This document shows positions 43,465 through 52,661 of a DNA stretch of 64,000 nt, piece by piece; position 1 is the first letter of the stretch; every line of letters begins with the position of its first letter. The stretch lies in NCBI GenBank assembly GCA_015493615.1, contig WGCV01000002.1, positions 1 through 64,000 on the forward strand, read 5' to 3'. This DNA is from Melioribacteraceae bacterium. Lineage in GTDB: Bacteria; Bacteroidota; Ignavibacteria; Ignavibacteriales; Melioribacteraceae. Made by a program: the position numbers and the translations under genes. The notes under the pieces are model-generated. The model worked only from the letters and a program-made list of their open reading frames with translations, made no database searches and was not told the origin of the DNA.

Positions 43465-45009
43465 TTATAACGGTATATTCGAATGTTTTTTCTTCGGATT
43501 GGAATCGACTTTTGTTTTCAGCAGCTGAAAAACATTCACCAATTTTTTTCTTGTCTCGGAAGGTTCGATAACATCGTCTATATAACCTCTTGAAGCCGCA
43601 ATGAACGGATTGGCAAATTTTTCACGATAAGTGTTTATCATTTCTTCCAATTTTTCTTCCGGGTTCTCGGCATTTTTAATTTCTTTATTGAATATAATCT
43701 CAACCGCTCCTTTCGGGCCCATAACCGCAATCTCGGCGGTCGGCCAGGCAAAGTTAAAATCGCCTCGAATGTGTTTGGAGTTCATCACATCGTAAGCGCC
43801 GCCGTAAGCTTTACGGGTAATTACCGTAACTTTAGGAACCGTAGCTTCACTGAATGCAAATAACAATTTCGCTCCGTTGCTGATAATTCCGTTCCACTCC
43901 TGCTCGGTGCCCGGCAAAAATCCCGGAACGTCTTCCAAAACTAAAAGCGGAATATTAAAAGCATCGCAGAAACGAACGAACCGCGCCGCCTTCTTGGATG
44001 AATTAATATCAAGCACACCGGCGAGAGAAGCGGGCTGGTTTGCTATTATCCCGATTGAAACTCCTCCCATCCTTGCGAAACCGACTATGATGTTTTCCGC
44101 ATACTCGGCATGGACTTCCATAAAATCGCCGTCGTCAATAAGAAGATTTATTACCTTCTTCATATCGTAAGGTTTGTTTGGATTTTCAGGGACGATGTTG
44201 TTAAGTTCGGGAACGATTAAATCCTGCGCAAAATCAAAATCTGTTTCCGGCGCACGGTCTTTCCAGTTCTGAGGAATAAAATCTATCAGCTTTCGTATAT
44301 TTTCAATTACTTCAATTTCATTATCAAAAGCAAAATGAGCTACGCCGCTTTTGGATGCGTGCGTATCGGCGCCGCCCAAATCTTCAAACGAAACCTCTTC
44401 GTGAGTTACCGTTTTTACAACGTTCGGGCCCGTTACAAACATGTAGCTTGTTCCTCGAGCCATAAAAATAAAATCTGTAATTGCGGGAGAATAAACCGCG
44501 CCACCTGCGCTTGGTCCGAGTATTGCCGAGATTTGCGGAACAACTCCGGAAGCCAAAGTATTACGGAGAAAAATATCGGCGTAACCGCCGAGACTAACAA
44601 CGCCTTCCTGAATTCGAGCGCCGCCGGAATCGTTCAAACCGATTATCGGTATTCCCATCTTCATTGCCAAATCCATTATTTTGCAGATTTTCTCGGCGTG
44701 GGCTTCCGACAACGAGCCGCCGAAGACTGTGAAATCCTGACTAAAAACCGCAACAACTCTTCCGTTGATTTTTCCGAATCCGGTTACAACTCCATCGCCG
44801 GGGACTTTCTTTTTATCCAATCCGAAATCTGTTGCGCGGCTTTCGACGAACATATCGAGTTCGTCAAAACTACCTTCGTCAAGAAGCAAATCCACTCTTT
44901 CGCGCGCTGTAAATTTACCTTTTTCATGTTGCTTTGCTATTTTATCGGCGCCTCCGCCTAATCTTGCTTTTTCTCTTAAACTTTCCAAATAATCAATTTT
45001 TTCTTTCAT
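43465..45009 (-). CDS. Acyl-CoA carboxylase carboxyltransferase (propionyl/methylmalonyl-CoA type)
   Basis: The 514-residue protein is a biotin-dependent carboxyltransferase of the PccB/MmdA class. Signatures are [38 protein letters not shown] and [18 protein letters not shown] in the N-terminal subdomain and [21 protein letters not shown] and [13 protein letters not shown] in the C-terminal one. It could form part of propionyl-CoA carboxylase or a sodium-pumping methylmalonyl-CoA decarboxylase; biotin carrier and other subunits are not adjacent. It would feed the same methylmalonyl-CoA pool as the B12-binding subunit at 10.4 kb. Confidence 0.92.
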   Translation of the reverse strand: MKEKIDYLESLREKARLGGGADKIAKQHEKGKFTARERVDLLLDEGSFDELDMFVESRATDFGLDKKKVPGDGVVTGFGKINGRVVAVFSQDFTVFGGSLSEAHAEKICKIMDLAMKMGIPIIGLNDSGGARIQEGVVSLGGYADIFLRNTLASGVVPQISAILGPSAGGAVYSPAITDFIFMARGTSYMFVTGPNVVKTVTHEEVSFEDLGGADTHASKSGVAHFAFDNEIEVIENIRKLIDFIPQNWKDRAPETDFDFAQDLIVPELNNIVPENPNKPYDMKKVINLLIDDGDFMEVHAEYAENIIVGFARMGGVSIGIIANQPASLAGVLDINSSKKAARFVRFCDAFNIPLLVLEDVPGFLPGTEQEWNGIISNGAKLLFAFSEATVPKVTVITRKAYGGAYDVMNSKHIRGDFNFAWPTAEIAVMGPKGAVEIIFNKEIKNAENPEEKLEEMINTYREKFANPFIAASRGYIDDVIEPSETRKKLVNVFQLLKTKVDSNPKKKHSNIPL

Positions 45010-45084
45010 CTGTAAAATGTCCTGATTTTTTTCTAAACTTTCACAAAAAATATATTATTAAAATTATAAGTTACTTCACGCTAA

Positions 45085-45154
45085 GTCCGAGTTTCATTCA
45101 TTTCTCTTCGCTCCATTCAGAATGACATATAAATTAGGTTTTGCAAAGCCTTCT
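45085..45154 (-). repeat. Partial 145-bp element, copy 3 (right end only)
   Basis: The segment ending CATTCAGAATGACATATAAA then TTAGGTTTTGCAAAGCCTTC reproduces the right half of the inverted-end element, preceded by a variant TTCATTTCTCTTCGCTCC. The left half is missing. It lies 27 nt past the stop of the ABC ATPase gene at 45182, again at the 3' end of a minus-strand gene. Confidence 0.7.
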
Positions 45155-45181
45155 CTTAATTATCAATTGTCGGCTGTTCTA

Positions 45182-45949
45182 CTAAATTTTCACCGTCAAA
45201 AATTTATCATTTGCCTCTTTATATCTTTTAAGAATTGAGTTTCTCAATTCCAAAAACTCTTTTGAATCCAACATTGACGCGTCTCTTTCTTCCGGCAAAG
45301 GAATTTCGTACCGTTCAATTATTTTTCCGGGATGTTTGCTCATCAGCAGTAATTTATCGGATAAAAACAAACCGTCGGTTAAGTTATTTGTTGCGAAAAG
45401 AAATGTAGTCTTGTCGTAAATTTTATTAAGCTCTCTGAGTTTTACCAATAATTCAAACCGGGTCTTCTCATCATCGATATTATCAAGAGCGTCATCAATC
45501 AATACAATCAGTGGATTCTTTGCCAGTGCGCGGGCAAGCTCAATCCTCAAGCGGAATCCGTAACTTTTCGAATGAGGAGAAAAATCTTCGTAGCCGGTTA
45601 GCCCGACGGCGTCTATTGCCTTTTGAACTTCCCTTTCCGAAACTTCTTTTGCGGTAAACTTTATATTTTCCTTAACGCTTTTCCATTGAAGCGATGTCGG
45701 CGTATCAGCAATTAACGCGGAAATTCTTTCATCCGATTTAATTATTTCGCCTTCAAAATCTGTTTCGGTTCGTGACAGGATTTTCAACAGCGTTGATTTT
45801 CCCGAGCCGTAAGGAGCAAGGATAACGGTAAACTCGTTTTCGTGTATTGTAAACGAAAGGTCTTCGAATAAGCGAATTTTATATCCGGTGTTATCTACAT
45901 AATCTTTAGTTAAAGATTTAGCTTCAAGAACAACTTTATTTGATTTCAT
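45182..45949 (-). CDS. ABC transporter ATP-binding protein with atypical catalytic motifs
   Basis: The 255-residue ATPase is closest in layout to NitT/TauT-type ATPases. Walker A is intact (APYGSGKST, Lys51). Other motifs deviate: the LSGGQ region reads SKSYGFRLRIELARAL (128-142), the Walker B end reads LIDDALDNID with Asp153 where the catalytic Glu is expected, and the His-switch position is Asn188 (FATNNL). The Q-loop area is PTSLQWKSVKENI. It overlaps the permease gene by 14 nt. It may hydrolyse ATP slowly, function as a regulated gate, or be an inactive partner. No substrate-binding protein gene is adjacent. Confidence 0.82.
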   Translation of the reverse strand: MKSNKVVLEAKSLTKDYVDNTGYKIRLFEDLSFTIHENEFTVILAPYGSGKSTLLKILSRTETDFEGEIIKSDERISALIADTPTSLQWKSVKENIKFTAKEVSEREVQKAIDAVGLTGYEDFSPHSKSYGFRLRIELARALAKNPLIVLIDDALDNIDDEKTRFELLVKLRELNKIYDKTTFLFATNNLTDGLFLSDKLLLMSKHPGKIIERYEIPLPEERDASMLDSKEFLELRNSILKRYKEANDKFLTVKI

Positions 45950-46700
45950 CAGGTATCCAACTTATAATTTTGTATTCAATTAATTTAAAGAGCAAACCCG
46001 AAACATAAATAACAACTATCATTATCACAATCGATAAAGTAAGAATTGAAAGGTCGTTGTATTTTAACGCTTGCAGCATCAGCGCTCCCATTCCGTAACT
46101 GCCGGAAATCATTTCGTAAATAAGCGCCCAGCCCCATGACAAAAGGAAGAGCATATGAATCTTTTCAAAAACATAGGGCTTTAATAACTTGCTTACAACA
46201 TCTCTTATTATTTCTTTCTCCGTCAGCCCTAAAGATTTCAGCGTATAAAAATAATCTTTATTGATTTTCCTGACTTCGGAGGCAAGAAATATTTTCTGCT
46301 CCAATCCCGCCACAAGCATCAGAAAAACAAGCTCTGCAATCCATGAACTTCCGAACCAATAAATCATAAAGAGCATAAGAAAAACATATGAGAAAAAACG
46401 AAAAGAAAAAAGAAGCGTTGAGCTTAGGTCGTATGTTAAAAACAACTTAGGACTGTAATACCTCGTAACATAACAGCAAAGGAAACCCAAAATCGGAATT
46501 AGCGCGACAAGAAGCGCCGTTAGCCCGATTGCGCTAATAAAATAGTACTCGGAAAAAAGAGTCCCGAGCGAGTCTATCATGGAAGCGGGCGAAGGTAAAA
46601 TCTGGTTTGGAGGTAAAATAAATTGGAATAGAATAATATATATAAATGTGAACCAAGCGGCTATTTTAGCAAAGCTTTTGTATCCCGAATAATCTGTCAT
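45936..46700 (-). CDS. ABC transporter permease, NitT/TauT-like
   Basis: The 254-residue protein has an N-terminal helix plus about five more membrane helices of a BPD-type permease. The cytoplasmic EAA loop is TLKSLGLTEKEIIRDVVSKLLKPYVFEKI (about residues 160-188) and LLSWGWALIYEMISGSYGMGALM follows, where W.xLI.E......GlG typical of nitrate/sulfonate/taurine permeases is found. It overlaps the ATPase gene by 14 nt, forming one transporter without a visible binding protein. Confidence 0.82.
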   Translation of the reverse strand: MTDYSGYKSFAKIAAWFTFIYIILFQFILPPNQILPSPASMIDSLGTLFSEYYFISAIGLTALLVALIPILGFLCCYVTRYYSPKLFLTYDLSSTLLFSFRFFSYVFLMLFMIYWFGSSWIAELVFLMLVAGLEQKIFLASEVRKINKDYFYTLKSLGLTEKEIIRDVVSKLLKPYVFEKIHMLFLLSWGWALIYEMISGSYGMGALMLQALKYNDLSILTLSIVIMIVVIYVSGLLFKLIEYKIISWIPDEIK

Positions 46701-46779
46701 ATTTAATTACCAAATTCAATGATTAAGAATCAAAATATATTTAAGATGTAACGGGAAATCAATCTAAAAGAAAAATAAT

Positions 46780-47757
46780 TTATTTCAGCAGTTTCTTGAT
46801 TTTCTGCTTAACTAATTTTTGATAACCGTACTTAATCTTACTCGGCAATGCGGCTACCGCATATTTATCAGTAGGAAAAGCGAATGAAGGCTCGAAATAA
46901 CAGTTAACCGCACACCCTTCGCAGAAATCAAACCGCCCTTCCATTGATTTATAATATTGATATTCATCGCTTTTGATAACATCGGCAATTGATTTTTTAA
47001 TCGGAATCGTTTTCCGCATAAAATGGTAGCACGGAAGTACGACTTCATTCATCGGCGAAATAACCATAACTCTCGATACAGCTTTGCACTTTGGGCTTTC
47101 GATATGATTGCCTCCGTCGCGCCGCAAATCGATAAAAGCCTTGTTCAGATAGGCGTTGCTCTTGCCTTGTACGAAATCCTCAATAAAATCAAGAGCCTCA
47201 AGGGATAACCCGGGATTACCGAAATAAGAAAAAACCGGATTTACAAGAAGAATCAAATCATGCTTAACGGCTATATCGTACATGCGCGGAAGTTTTTTGT
47301 ATGTTTCATTTGTAACCGTAAAAAGAATATCGGGGAATTCTCCGAGCGATTTTGCCAATTCAATAGATTCGAAAACCGATTTGTAACTCTCAACTCCTCG
47401 TATTTTATTATGCTCATCCTCGTCGGGAGAATCAAGCGAGAAGTGAAGCAGGTTTACCTTCCCCGCCAACTTTTCGGCATACTTGGAATAAAGCAAAGTG
47501 TTCGTCGTAATGCTTGTCTGCATTTTCAATGCCCTCGCATGTTCTGTCATTTCGACAATATGGGGATTTAACAATGGCTCGCCGCCGGTTAAGTCGATAA
47601 ACTTTACTCCGAGTTTCTTCAGTTCGTTTGTGTTCCGGATAAAATCTTCAAGAGAAGCATGCGGAGTATCTTTATATTTTCCGTGCGCGGCAAATTCACA
47701 AAACTCACAATAAGCGTTGCAGCGGTATGTTACATAATAATTGCAGAGAAGAAGCAT
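46780..47757 (-). CDS. Radical SAM protein with C-terminal cysteine cluster
   Basis: I choose ATG 47757, which forms a TGATG junction with the stop of the glycosyltransferase gene (1-nt overlap); this gives 325 residues with the cluster motif CNAYCEFC (Cys13, Cys17, Cys20) near the N terminus. The core has DLTGGEPLLNP. The C-terminal third has several cysteines (SPKCKAV, LPCYHF, FDFCEGCAVNCYFEP), suggesting SPASM-like extra Fe-S clusters. The substrate is unknown. The genes around it point to a role in making or modifying a polysaccharide, lipid or peptide that is carried by the adjacent ABC system, but that is inference. Confidence 0.8.
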   Translation of the reverse strand: MLLLCNYYVTYRCNAYCEFCEFAAHGKYKDTPHASLEDFIRNTNELKKLGVKFIDLTGGEPLLNPHIVEMTEHARALKMQTSITTNTLLYSKYAEKLAGKVNLLHFSLDSPDEDEHNKIRGVESYKSVFESIELAKSLGEFPDILFTVTNETYKKLPRMYDIAVKHDLILLVNPVFSYFGNPGLSLEALDFIEDFVQGKSNAYLNKAFIDLRRDGGNHIESPKCKAVSRVMVISPMNEVVLPCYHFMRKTIPIKKSIADVIKSDEYQYYKSMEGRFDFCEGCAVNCYFEPSFAFPTDKYAVAALPSKIKYGYQKLVKQKIKKLLK

Positions 47758-48848
47758 CAGTACTTTCTTCCTTTCCAATCTACTTTTCTCGTTACGGCAA
47801 CGACAATAGGCAAAATGATTACATAAATTGTGTAATATATTTCAAATGCGGCATAATCGGAAAGTTTGATTGAAAGTCCTAATTTTTTATTTGACGAATA
47901 AAGCAGAAGATAATCTGAAATCAGCTTGAAGAAAAGAATTTCGAGAATTACCGGAGAATAAAAAAACAGCGAAAGGATGGTAAATAAATTTGTTAAAAAA
48001 CCGGTCGCCATAATCAGAAAACCGGCAAAATCCGTTTTTAATCCGCCGACGCCCCAACGTTTTTTCTGGCGGTAAATGGACTTAACGGAATCAAGCGGCT
48101 TGGAAATAACAAGCGCATCTTTATCTAACGGATAAATTGTTTTATATTTTTTCAGCGCATGAATTTTCTGAATCAGAGCAAGATCTTCGGTAACGGAAAA
48201 CGGGATTGCCGCGTAGCCACCGATTTCGTCGTACGCTTTTCTCGTAAAGGACATATTATTTCCGATACAGCTGACGGGAATTCCGTAATTAATTGTTCCC
48301 GCCGCAACCGTCAGCAAATAAACAAAATCCAACGCCTGCATTCCTTCAAAAGTTTTACTGTTTTTCTGAGTGGTAAATCCTCCCACAAAAGCGACGTCAT
48401 CCTTAAAATATGAAGCGAGAGTTGCAGCCCACGTTTTGGGAACTATGCAATCGGCGTCGGTTGTTAAAATAATCTCGCCCGTTGAGTTTTTAATACCGTT
48501 AGCCAATGCGTTTGCTTTGCCCGGCTTTTCGGCAATCCTCTCGTTCGGTTTAATAAGTTTGAAATTATTTTTGTCCTTAATAAAGTCCCTTACAATCGAA
48601 TAAGTTTTATCGGTCGAATCATCATCTACTATAATAACCTCAAGTTTTCCTTCCGGGTATTCAAGTTCAGAAAGCGAAGCGACGCATTCGAGAATATTGT
48701 CTTCCTCATTTCTTGCCGCAACAATAACAGAAGCGGTCGGTAATTTATCATAAGGGATTTTGTCATAACGCTTGTAAGCGCCAATCATAAAAAGGGCTGT
48801 TTGAATAAAATAAGCCGAAACAATTATTAGAAAAATCAGTTCAAACAT
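47757..48848 (-). CDS. Membrane GT2 family glycosyltransferase
   Basis: The 363-residue protein has an N-terminal helix, a GT-A domain (about residues 40-265) with SVIVAARNEEDNILECVASL, VDDDSTDKT (nucleotide-binding), TTDADCIVP (metal DxD) and QKKRWGVGG (QxxRW) motifs, and two or three C-terminal helices. This matches processive or polyprenol-linked GT2 enzymes such as those of exopolysaccharide or glycolipid synthesis. It overlaps the NodB deacetylase gene by 13 nt and the radical SAM gene by 1 nt. Confidence 0.85.
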   Translation of the reverse strand: MFELIFLIIVSAYFIQTALFMIGAYKRYDKIPYDKLPTASVIVAARNEEDNILECVASLSELEYPEGKLEVIIVDDDSTDKTYSIVRDFIKDKNNFKLIKPNERIAEKPGKANALANGIKNSTGEIILTTDADCIVPKTWAATLASYFKDDVAFVGGFTTQKNSKTFEGMQALDFVYLLTVAAGTINYGIPVSCIGNNMSFTRKAYDEIGGYAAIPFSVTEDLALIQKIHALKKYKTIYPLDKDALVISKPLDSVKSIYRQKKRWGVGGLKTDFAGFLIMATGFLTNLFTILSLFFYSPVILEILFFKLISDYLLLYSSNKKLGLSIKLSDYAAFEIYYTIYVIILPIVVAVTRKVDWKGRKY

Positions 48849-49474
48849 TCTTCAGCGCTTCCAATTTCAAAATTATTTTTCTCAGCTTGATTAATTGCAT
48901 AGTTAATTGATTCTTCAATAATCCCGCTTGATTTTCTGCTGTCGTGAAAAACCAATATCGAATTTTTCATTAGATATTTATCAACGGATTTTTTTACAAC
49001 CGTAAAATCGTTTTTGTAATCGTAAGTTAAAAGTGACCACATCACATTTTTAAGTCCGAACCGGTTTAATTGCTTGGACAAATTTAGAGGAAATCTACCG
49101 TGCGGAGGACGAAAATAATTTACTTTATAATTGAAATCCTCAGACAAAATTTTTTGCACCGCCCCGATTTCTTCCTCTCTTTCCGATTTGTTCAATCTTG
49201 TTAAAACAGAATGACGCATTGTGTGATTCCCAATCTGATGACCATCTTCCAAAATCATTTTAACCAGTTCAGGATAACGTTTTACATTTTCTCCGACTAA
49301 AAAAAACAACGCCTTAATATTTTTCTTTTTCAACGAACTTAAAATTATTTCCGTCGTTCCGGGATTCGGTCCGTCGTCAAAAGAAAAAAGGATTTTGTCG
49401 CTCGACGATTCCCAAGCGAAATTATGAAACATCCGTTTCACCAATATAGGCGGATTATATAAATAGATAGACAT
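48836..49474 (-). CDS. Polysaccharide deacetylase (NodB/CE4 family)
   Basis: The 212-residue protein contains the CE4 motifs FSFDDGPNP (catalytic base Asp and metal Asp), GNHTMRHS (metal His pair), YFRPPHGRFP and ILVFHDS. No signal peptide is visible, so it acts inside the cell or at the inner membrane face. It leads the GT2-radical SAM-ABC gene run with 13-nt overlap to the GT2. A role in deacetylating an N-acetylated sugar intermediate is reasonable; the exact polymer is unknown. Confidence 0.85.
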   Translation of the reverse strand: MSIYLYNPPILVKRMFHNFAWESSSDKILFSFDDGPNPGTTEIILSSLKKKNIKALFFLVGENVKRYPELVKMILEDGHQIGNHTMRHSVLTRLNKSEREEEIGAVQKILSEDFNYKVNYFRPPHGRFPLNLSKQLNRFGLKNVMWSLLTYDYKNDFTVVKKSVDKYLMKNSILVFHDSRKSSGIIEESINYAINQAEKNNFEIGSAEECLN

Positions 49475-49653
49475 ATAAAGGAAGCCACAATTAAGTATTA
49501 AGAATTAAGAATTAAAAATTAAGAAATAAATATTAAGAATGAAATTTTAATTGATGATTTATCGAAATTCTGATAATAAGAAATTAATCACAATAATTCT
49601 AAAAAAAAACGCCTTTGCAACTAAAGAATACTAAAGCCGGAATGGTTAAAAAA

Positions 49654-49750
49654 AAACTTCGAGGTTTTTAACATTCAGCAAATATTGAAAATTCGTTTAT
49701 TGTTTTGTTCAAGCGAATTACCAATTAAATCTTGTAACCTCGAAGGTTGA
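49654..49750 (-). repeat. CCTCGAAGG fold-back element, copy 3 (opposite strand)
   Basis: Left end AAACTTCGAGGTTTTTAA and right end TAACCTCGAAGGTTG pair with each other. The core on the minus strand reads AAAACAATAAACGAATTTTC followed by AATATTTGCTGAAT, identical to copies at 10.0-10.4 kb. Confidence 0.78.
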
Positions 49751-49792
49751 TCTATTACTGAATTTCGCAAACCAACTTGTTTTAAGTATAAG

Positions 49793-49946
49793 AAGGTTTT
49801 GCAGAACCTAAAATTGTCATATTGAGGACGGTGGAAGCCGTCCGAAATATCTCTAATCCTGTATTATTACTGGTTTTGAGATTCTTCTCCCGCTCCGCCT
49901 TGGCGGAGGATCAGAATGACAAATAAATTAGGTTATGCAAAGCTTT
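49793..49946 (-). repeat. 145-bp inverted-end element, copy 4
   Basis: The left end GGTTTTGCAGAACCTAAAATTG and right end TTAGGTTATGCAAAGCTTTC are inverse complements with mismatches. It has the fullest interior, including a CTCCGCCTTGGCGGAG stem before GATCAGAATGACA. Its right end is 54 nt before the glgP stop. Confidence 0.82.
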
Positions 49947-50000
49947 CTATAAATCAAGTAAACATTACAAAGGCATATCAATTAATTTAAATTTTAGCTT

Positions 50001-52574
50001 TTATGATTTCGGTTCAGCCCATTTGATTAAACCGAGTTCAAAAGGATTAATCAGCAGCGAGTGTTTGGGAACAACTCTAATCGTAAAACCGAATTTTCCC
50101 GTATCTTCGCACTCAATCACTCCTTCGTAAGTAACAACTTTATCATCCGATGTCGATACCGGAGTCATGGAAACGAACTTGTTGTTTTCGGAATCTTGAA
50201 TTTCATCAAACTTACCGTAATAAATCTGAACGTCAACGTCTTCGATAGTAAGGTCTCCGAGAAAAACCTTTGCCGTAACGCGGTTCTCTTCTCCCACTTT
50301 ATGTTCCGAGCCGTTATTGAATTCGATTCCCGCGCACGAAATTTTATCCCAATTCTGATAAATCATACTCTTCCAAGCGGAAAACTTTTTACCTTCTCTC
50401 CATTTATCCTGCATCAACAGTTTTCTTCTTTCATAAGAATTAAGATAAAACTTATTGAAATATTCCTTAACCATTCTGTTTGTATTAAATACCGGCGCCA
50501 ATTGGCTCATCGAGCTTTTCATCATACTTATCCAGCCGCGCGGCAGATTGTCGCTTCCTCTATCATAGAAAAGAGGGACAATTTCTTTTTCCAGAACGTC
50601 GTAAATTACGTTTGCTTCAATTTCATCCTGATAATCAATATCGGCGTACTCTTCGCCGTTGCCGATTTTCCAGCCGACATCCTGGTTGTAAGCCTCGTCC
50701 CACCAGCCGTCAAGGACGCTGAAGTTCAATCCTCCGTTGGCGATTACCTTCATGCCGGACGTTCCGCTGGCTTCCATGGGTCGGCGGGGATTATTCAGCC
50801 AAACATCGCACCCTTCAACCATGTATCTTGCAACATTCATATCGTAATTTTCGATGAACACAATTCGCTTGCGCAGATTATGCCCTTTGGCGTAATTAAC
50901 AATCTCCTGAATAATCCGTTTTCCTTCGTCATCTTTGGGATGGGCTTTACCCGCGATAATAATCTGAACAGGTTTTTCGGAATGGAATAAAATTCCGGCA
51001 AGGCGTTCGAGATTTCTGAAAATCAAGTTTCCTCTTTTGTAAGTTGCAAATCTTCTCGCAAATCCGATTGTAAGCGCGGAAGGATCAAGCACTTCGTTTG
51101 CGGCGTTAAGTTCCGATTTGGAACCGCCTCTTTCCTTAACCTGCTCTTTTAATCTGCGTCTTGCAAATGCGATTAATCTTTCCCTTCTCCTTTCGTGAGT
51201 TCTCCAAAGTTCTTCGTCCGGAACATCTTCAATTCTTTCCCAAAGTTTTTTATCGTCGATATCGGTGTCAAAACGTTCCCCGATATATCTTAGCATAAGC
51301 TCGTGCATTTCTCCCGAAAGATGAGAATAAGTGTGAACTCCGTTTGTAACATAATCTATGGGAATTTCATCGAACGGTATTTCCTTAAATCCTTCCACCC
51401 ACATTTTTTTTGAAACTTTTCCGTGCAGTTTACTAACGCCGTTTACAAAGCCTGCCATGTTCATAGCGAGATGAGCCATGTTGAATTCGCTCGGCTCCCT
51501 CTCTTTTATGATTGTCCCGAGTTTGTAAAACTCCTTATCTCCGATTCCGAGTTCTTCACGGTAATATCTTCCGAAATATTTTTCCATCAACGAATTCGGG
51601 AAAACGTCGATGCCTGCGGGCACCGGAGTGTGAGTGGTAAAGATATTCGAGAAAAAGCCGATATCCTTTGCCTCGTTAAAAGTAAGTCCGTGATCTTTAA
51701 TCAGATGACGAATCCTTTCGAGAGAAAGGAACGCCGAATGTCCTTCATTCATATGACACACAAGGGGAAGAATTTCCAAAGCGTGGATAGCCCGCATTCC
51801 GCCGATACCGAGAAGAATTTCCTGCTGAATTCTTGTTTCGTTATCGCCGCCGTACAGAGTTTTCGTAATATCTCTATCCTCCAACGAATTCTCGGCTACG
51901 TTTGTGTCGAGCAAGTAAAGCGGAATTCTACCGACGTCAATTTTCCAAATCTGGAAATAAACATCGCGTCCGGGAAACTTTAACGAAAGCTTAAGCGTTT
52001 TACCATCTTTATCTTTAATCAGCTTCATCGGCTGATTATAAAAATCATTGTTCTCGTACCGCTCATGCTGCCAGCCGTCCGCCGTTAAGTACTGCTGGAA
52101 GTAGCCTTCTCTGTAGCACAATCCCATACCAACAAGCGGAAGTCCTAAATCACTGGAAGATTTCAGATGATCGCCTGCTAAAACTCCGAGACCGCCGGAA
52201 TAAATCTGTAAACTTTCAGCCAGTCCGAACTCAGCCGAAAAATAAACGATATAAGGTTTATCGTGAGTCTCAAAATTTTTCTGGTACCAAGTAACCTCGT
52301 TAAGATAAACTTCCATTTGAAGATAAACGCGGTTCATGTGCGAAACAAAACCGTCGTCTTTGGAAACCTCGAGCAAACGCTCCTGACTGACTTTCCCGAG
52401 CAGCTGCACAGGATTGTGATTAAGCTTCTTCCATAATTTTCTGTCTAATCTGAGGAAAAGATCGGTAGCGTCTGTATTCCATGCCCAATATAAATTATTG
52501 GCAATCTCGCGGAGCGGCTCTAAATTTTCGGGGAGGGAAGGTTTTACATTGAAAGTACCGATTAAATTTATCAT
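50001..52574 (-). CDS. glgP: Alpha-glucan (glycogen/maltodextrin) phosphorylase, GT35
   Basis: I start at ATG 52574 (857 residues, MINLIGTFNVKPSLP) because GGAG lies 7-10 nt upstream; an upstream in-frame start at 52637 adds 21 atypical residues. The N terminus is the DUF3417-type region (about 10-115, NLYWAWNTDATDLFLRLD). The GT35 core has FSAEFGLAESLQIYSGGLGVLAGDHLKSSSDLGLPLVG and the PLP-lysine site EASGTSGMKVIANGGLNFSVLDGWWDE (about residue 610). This is the GT35 subfamily that degrades alpha-1,4-glucans to glucose-1-phosphate. It is divergent from plsY across 87 nt. Confidence 0.95.
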   Translation of the reverse strand: MINLIGTFNVKPSLPENLEPLREIANNLYWAWNTDATDLFLRLDRKLWKKLNHNPVQLLGKVSQERLLEVSKDDGFVSHMNRVYLQMEVYLNEVTWYQKNFETHDKPYIVYFSAEFGLAESLQIYSGGLGVLAGDHLKSSSDLGLPLVGMGLCYREGYFQQYLTADGWQHERYENNDFYNQPMKLIKDKDGKTLKLSLKFPGRDVYFQIWKIDVGRIPLYLLDTNVAENSLEDRDITKTLYGGDNETRIQQEILLGIGGMRAIHALEILPLVCHMNEGHSAFLSLERIRHLIKDHGLTFNEAKDIGFFSNIFTTHTPVPAGIDVFPNSLMEKYFGRYYREELGIGDKEFYKLGTIIKEREPSEFNMAHLAMNMAGFVNGVSKLHGKVSKKMWVEGFKEIPFDEIPIDYVTNGVHTYSHLSGEMHELMLRYIGERFDTDIDDKKLWERIEDVPDEELWRTHERRRERLIAFARRRLKEQVKERGGSKSELNAANEVLDPSALTIGFARRFATYKRGNLIFRNLERLAGILFHSEKPVQIIIAGKAHPKDDEGKRIIQEIVNYAKGHNLRKRIVFIENYDMNVARYMVEGCDVWLNNPRRPMEASGTSGMKVIANGGLNFSVLDGWWDEAYNQDVGWKIGNGEEYADIDYQDEIEANVIYDVLEKEIVPLFYDRGSDNLPRGWISMMKSSMSQLAPVFNTNRMVKEYFNKFYLNSYERRKLLMQDKWREGKKFSAWKSMIYQNWDKISCAGIEFNNGSEHKVGEENRVTAKVFLGDLTIEDVDVQIYYGKFDEIQDSENNKFVSMTPVSTSDDKVVTYEGVIECEDTGKFGFTIRVVPKHSLLINPFELGLIKWAEPKS

Positions 52575-52661
52575 TTTATAACTCCAAAATTCTTGAAATA
52601 ATATTTTAAGTTTATTACTAATTAAAACGAATTGCAAATATAAAATAATAGAATTTATTAT

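Larger units (their letters stand above)
49475..50000. repeat. Gene-free region with two repeat elements
   Basis: The 526-nt gap between glgP (stop at 50001) and the NodB gene holds an ATTAAGAATTAAG-type simple repeat (about 49494-49540), fold-back copy 3 (49654-49750) and 145-bp element copy 4 (49793-49946). No gene is visible. Confidence 0.7.

Noticed and set aside
44335-44961. 208-codon plus-strand ORF within the carboxyltransferase gene
   Set aside because: It is antisense to a well-supported gene whose family signatures are intact; typical shadow of a codon-biased gene.
50061-50990. 309-codon plus-strand ORF within glgP
   Set aside because: Antisense to a clear GT35 phosphorylase; no homology signal and no ribosome-binding site.
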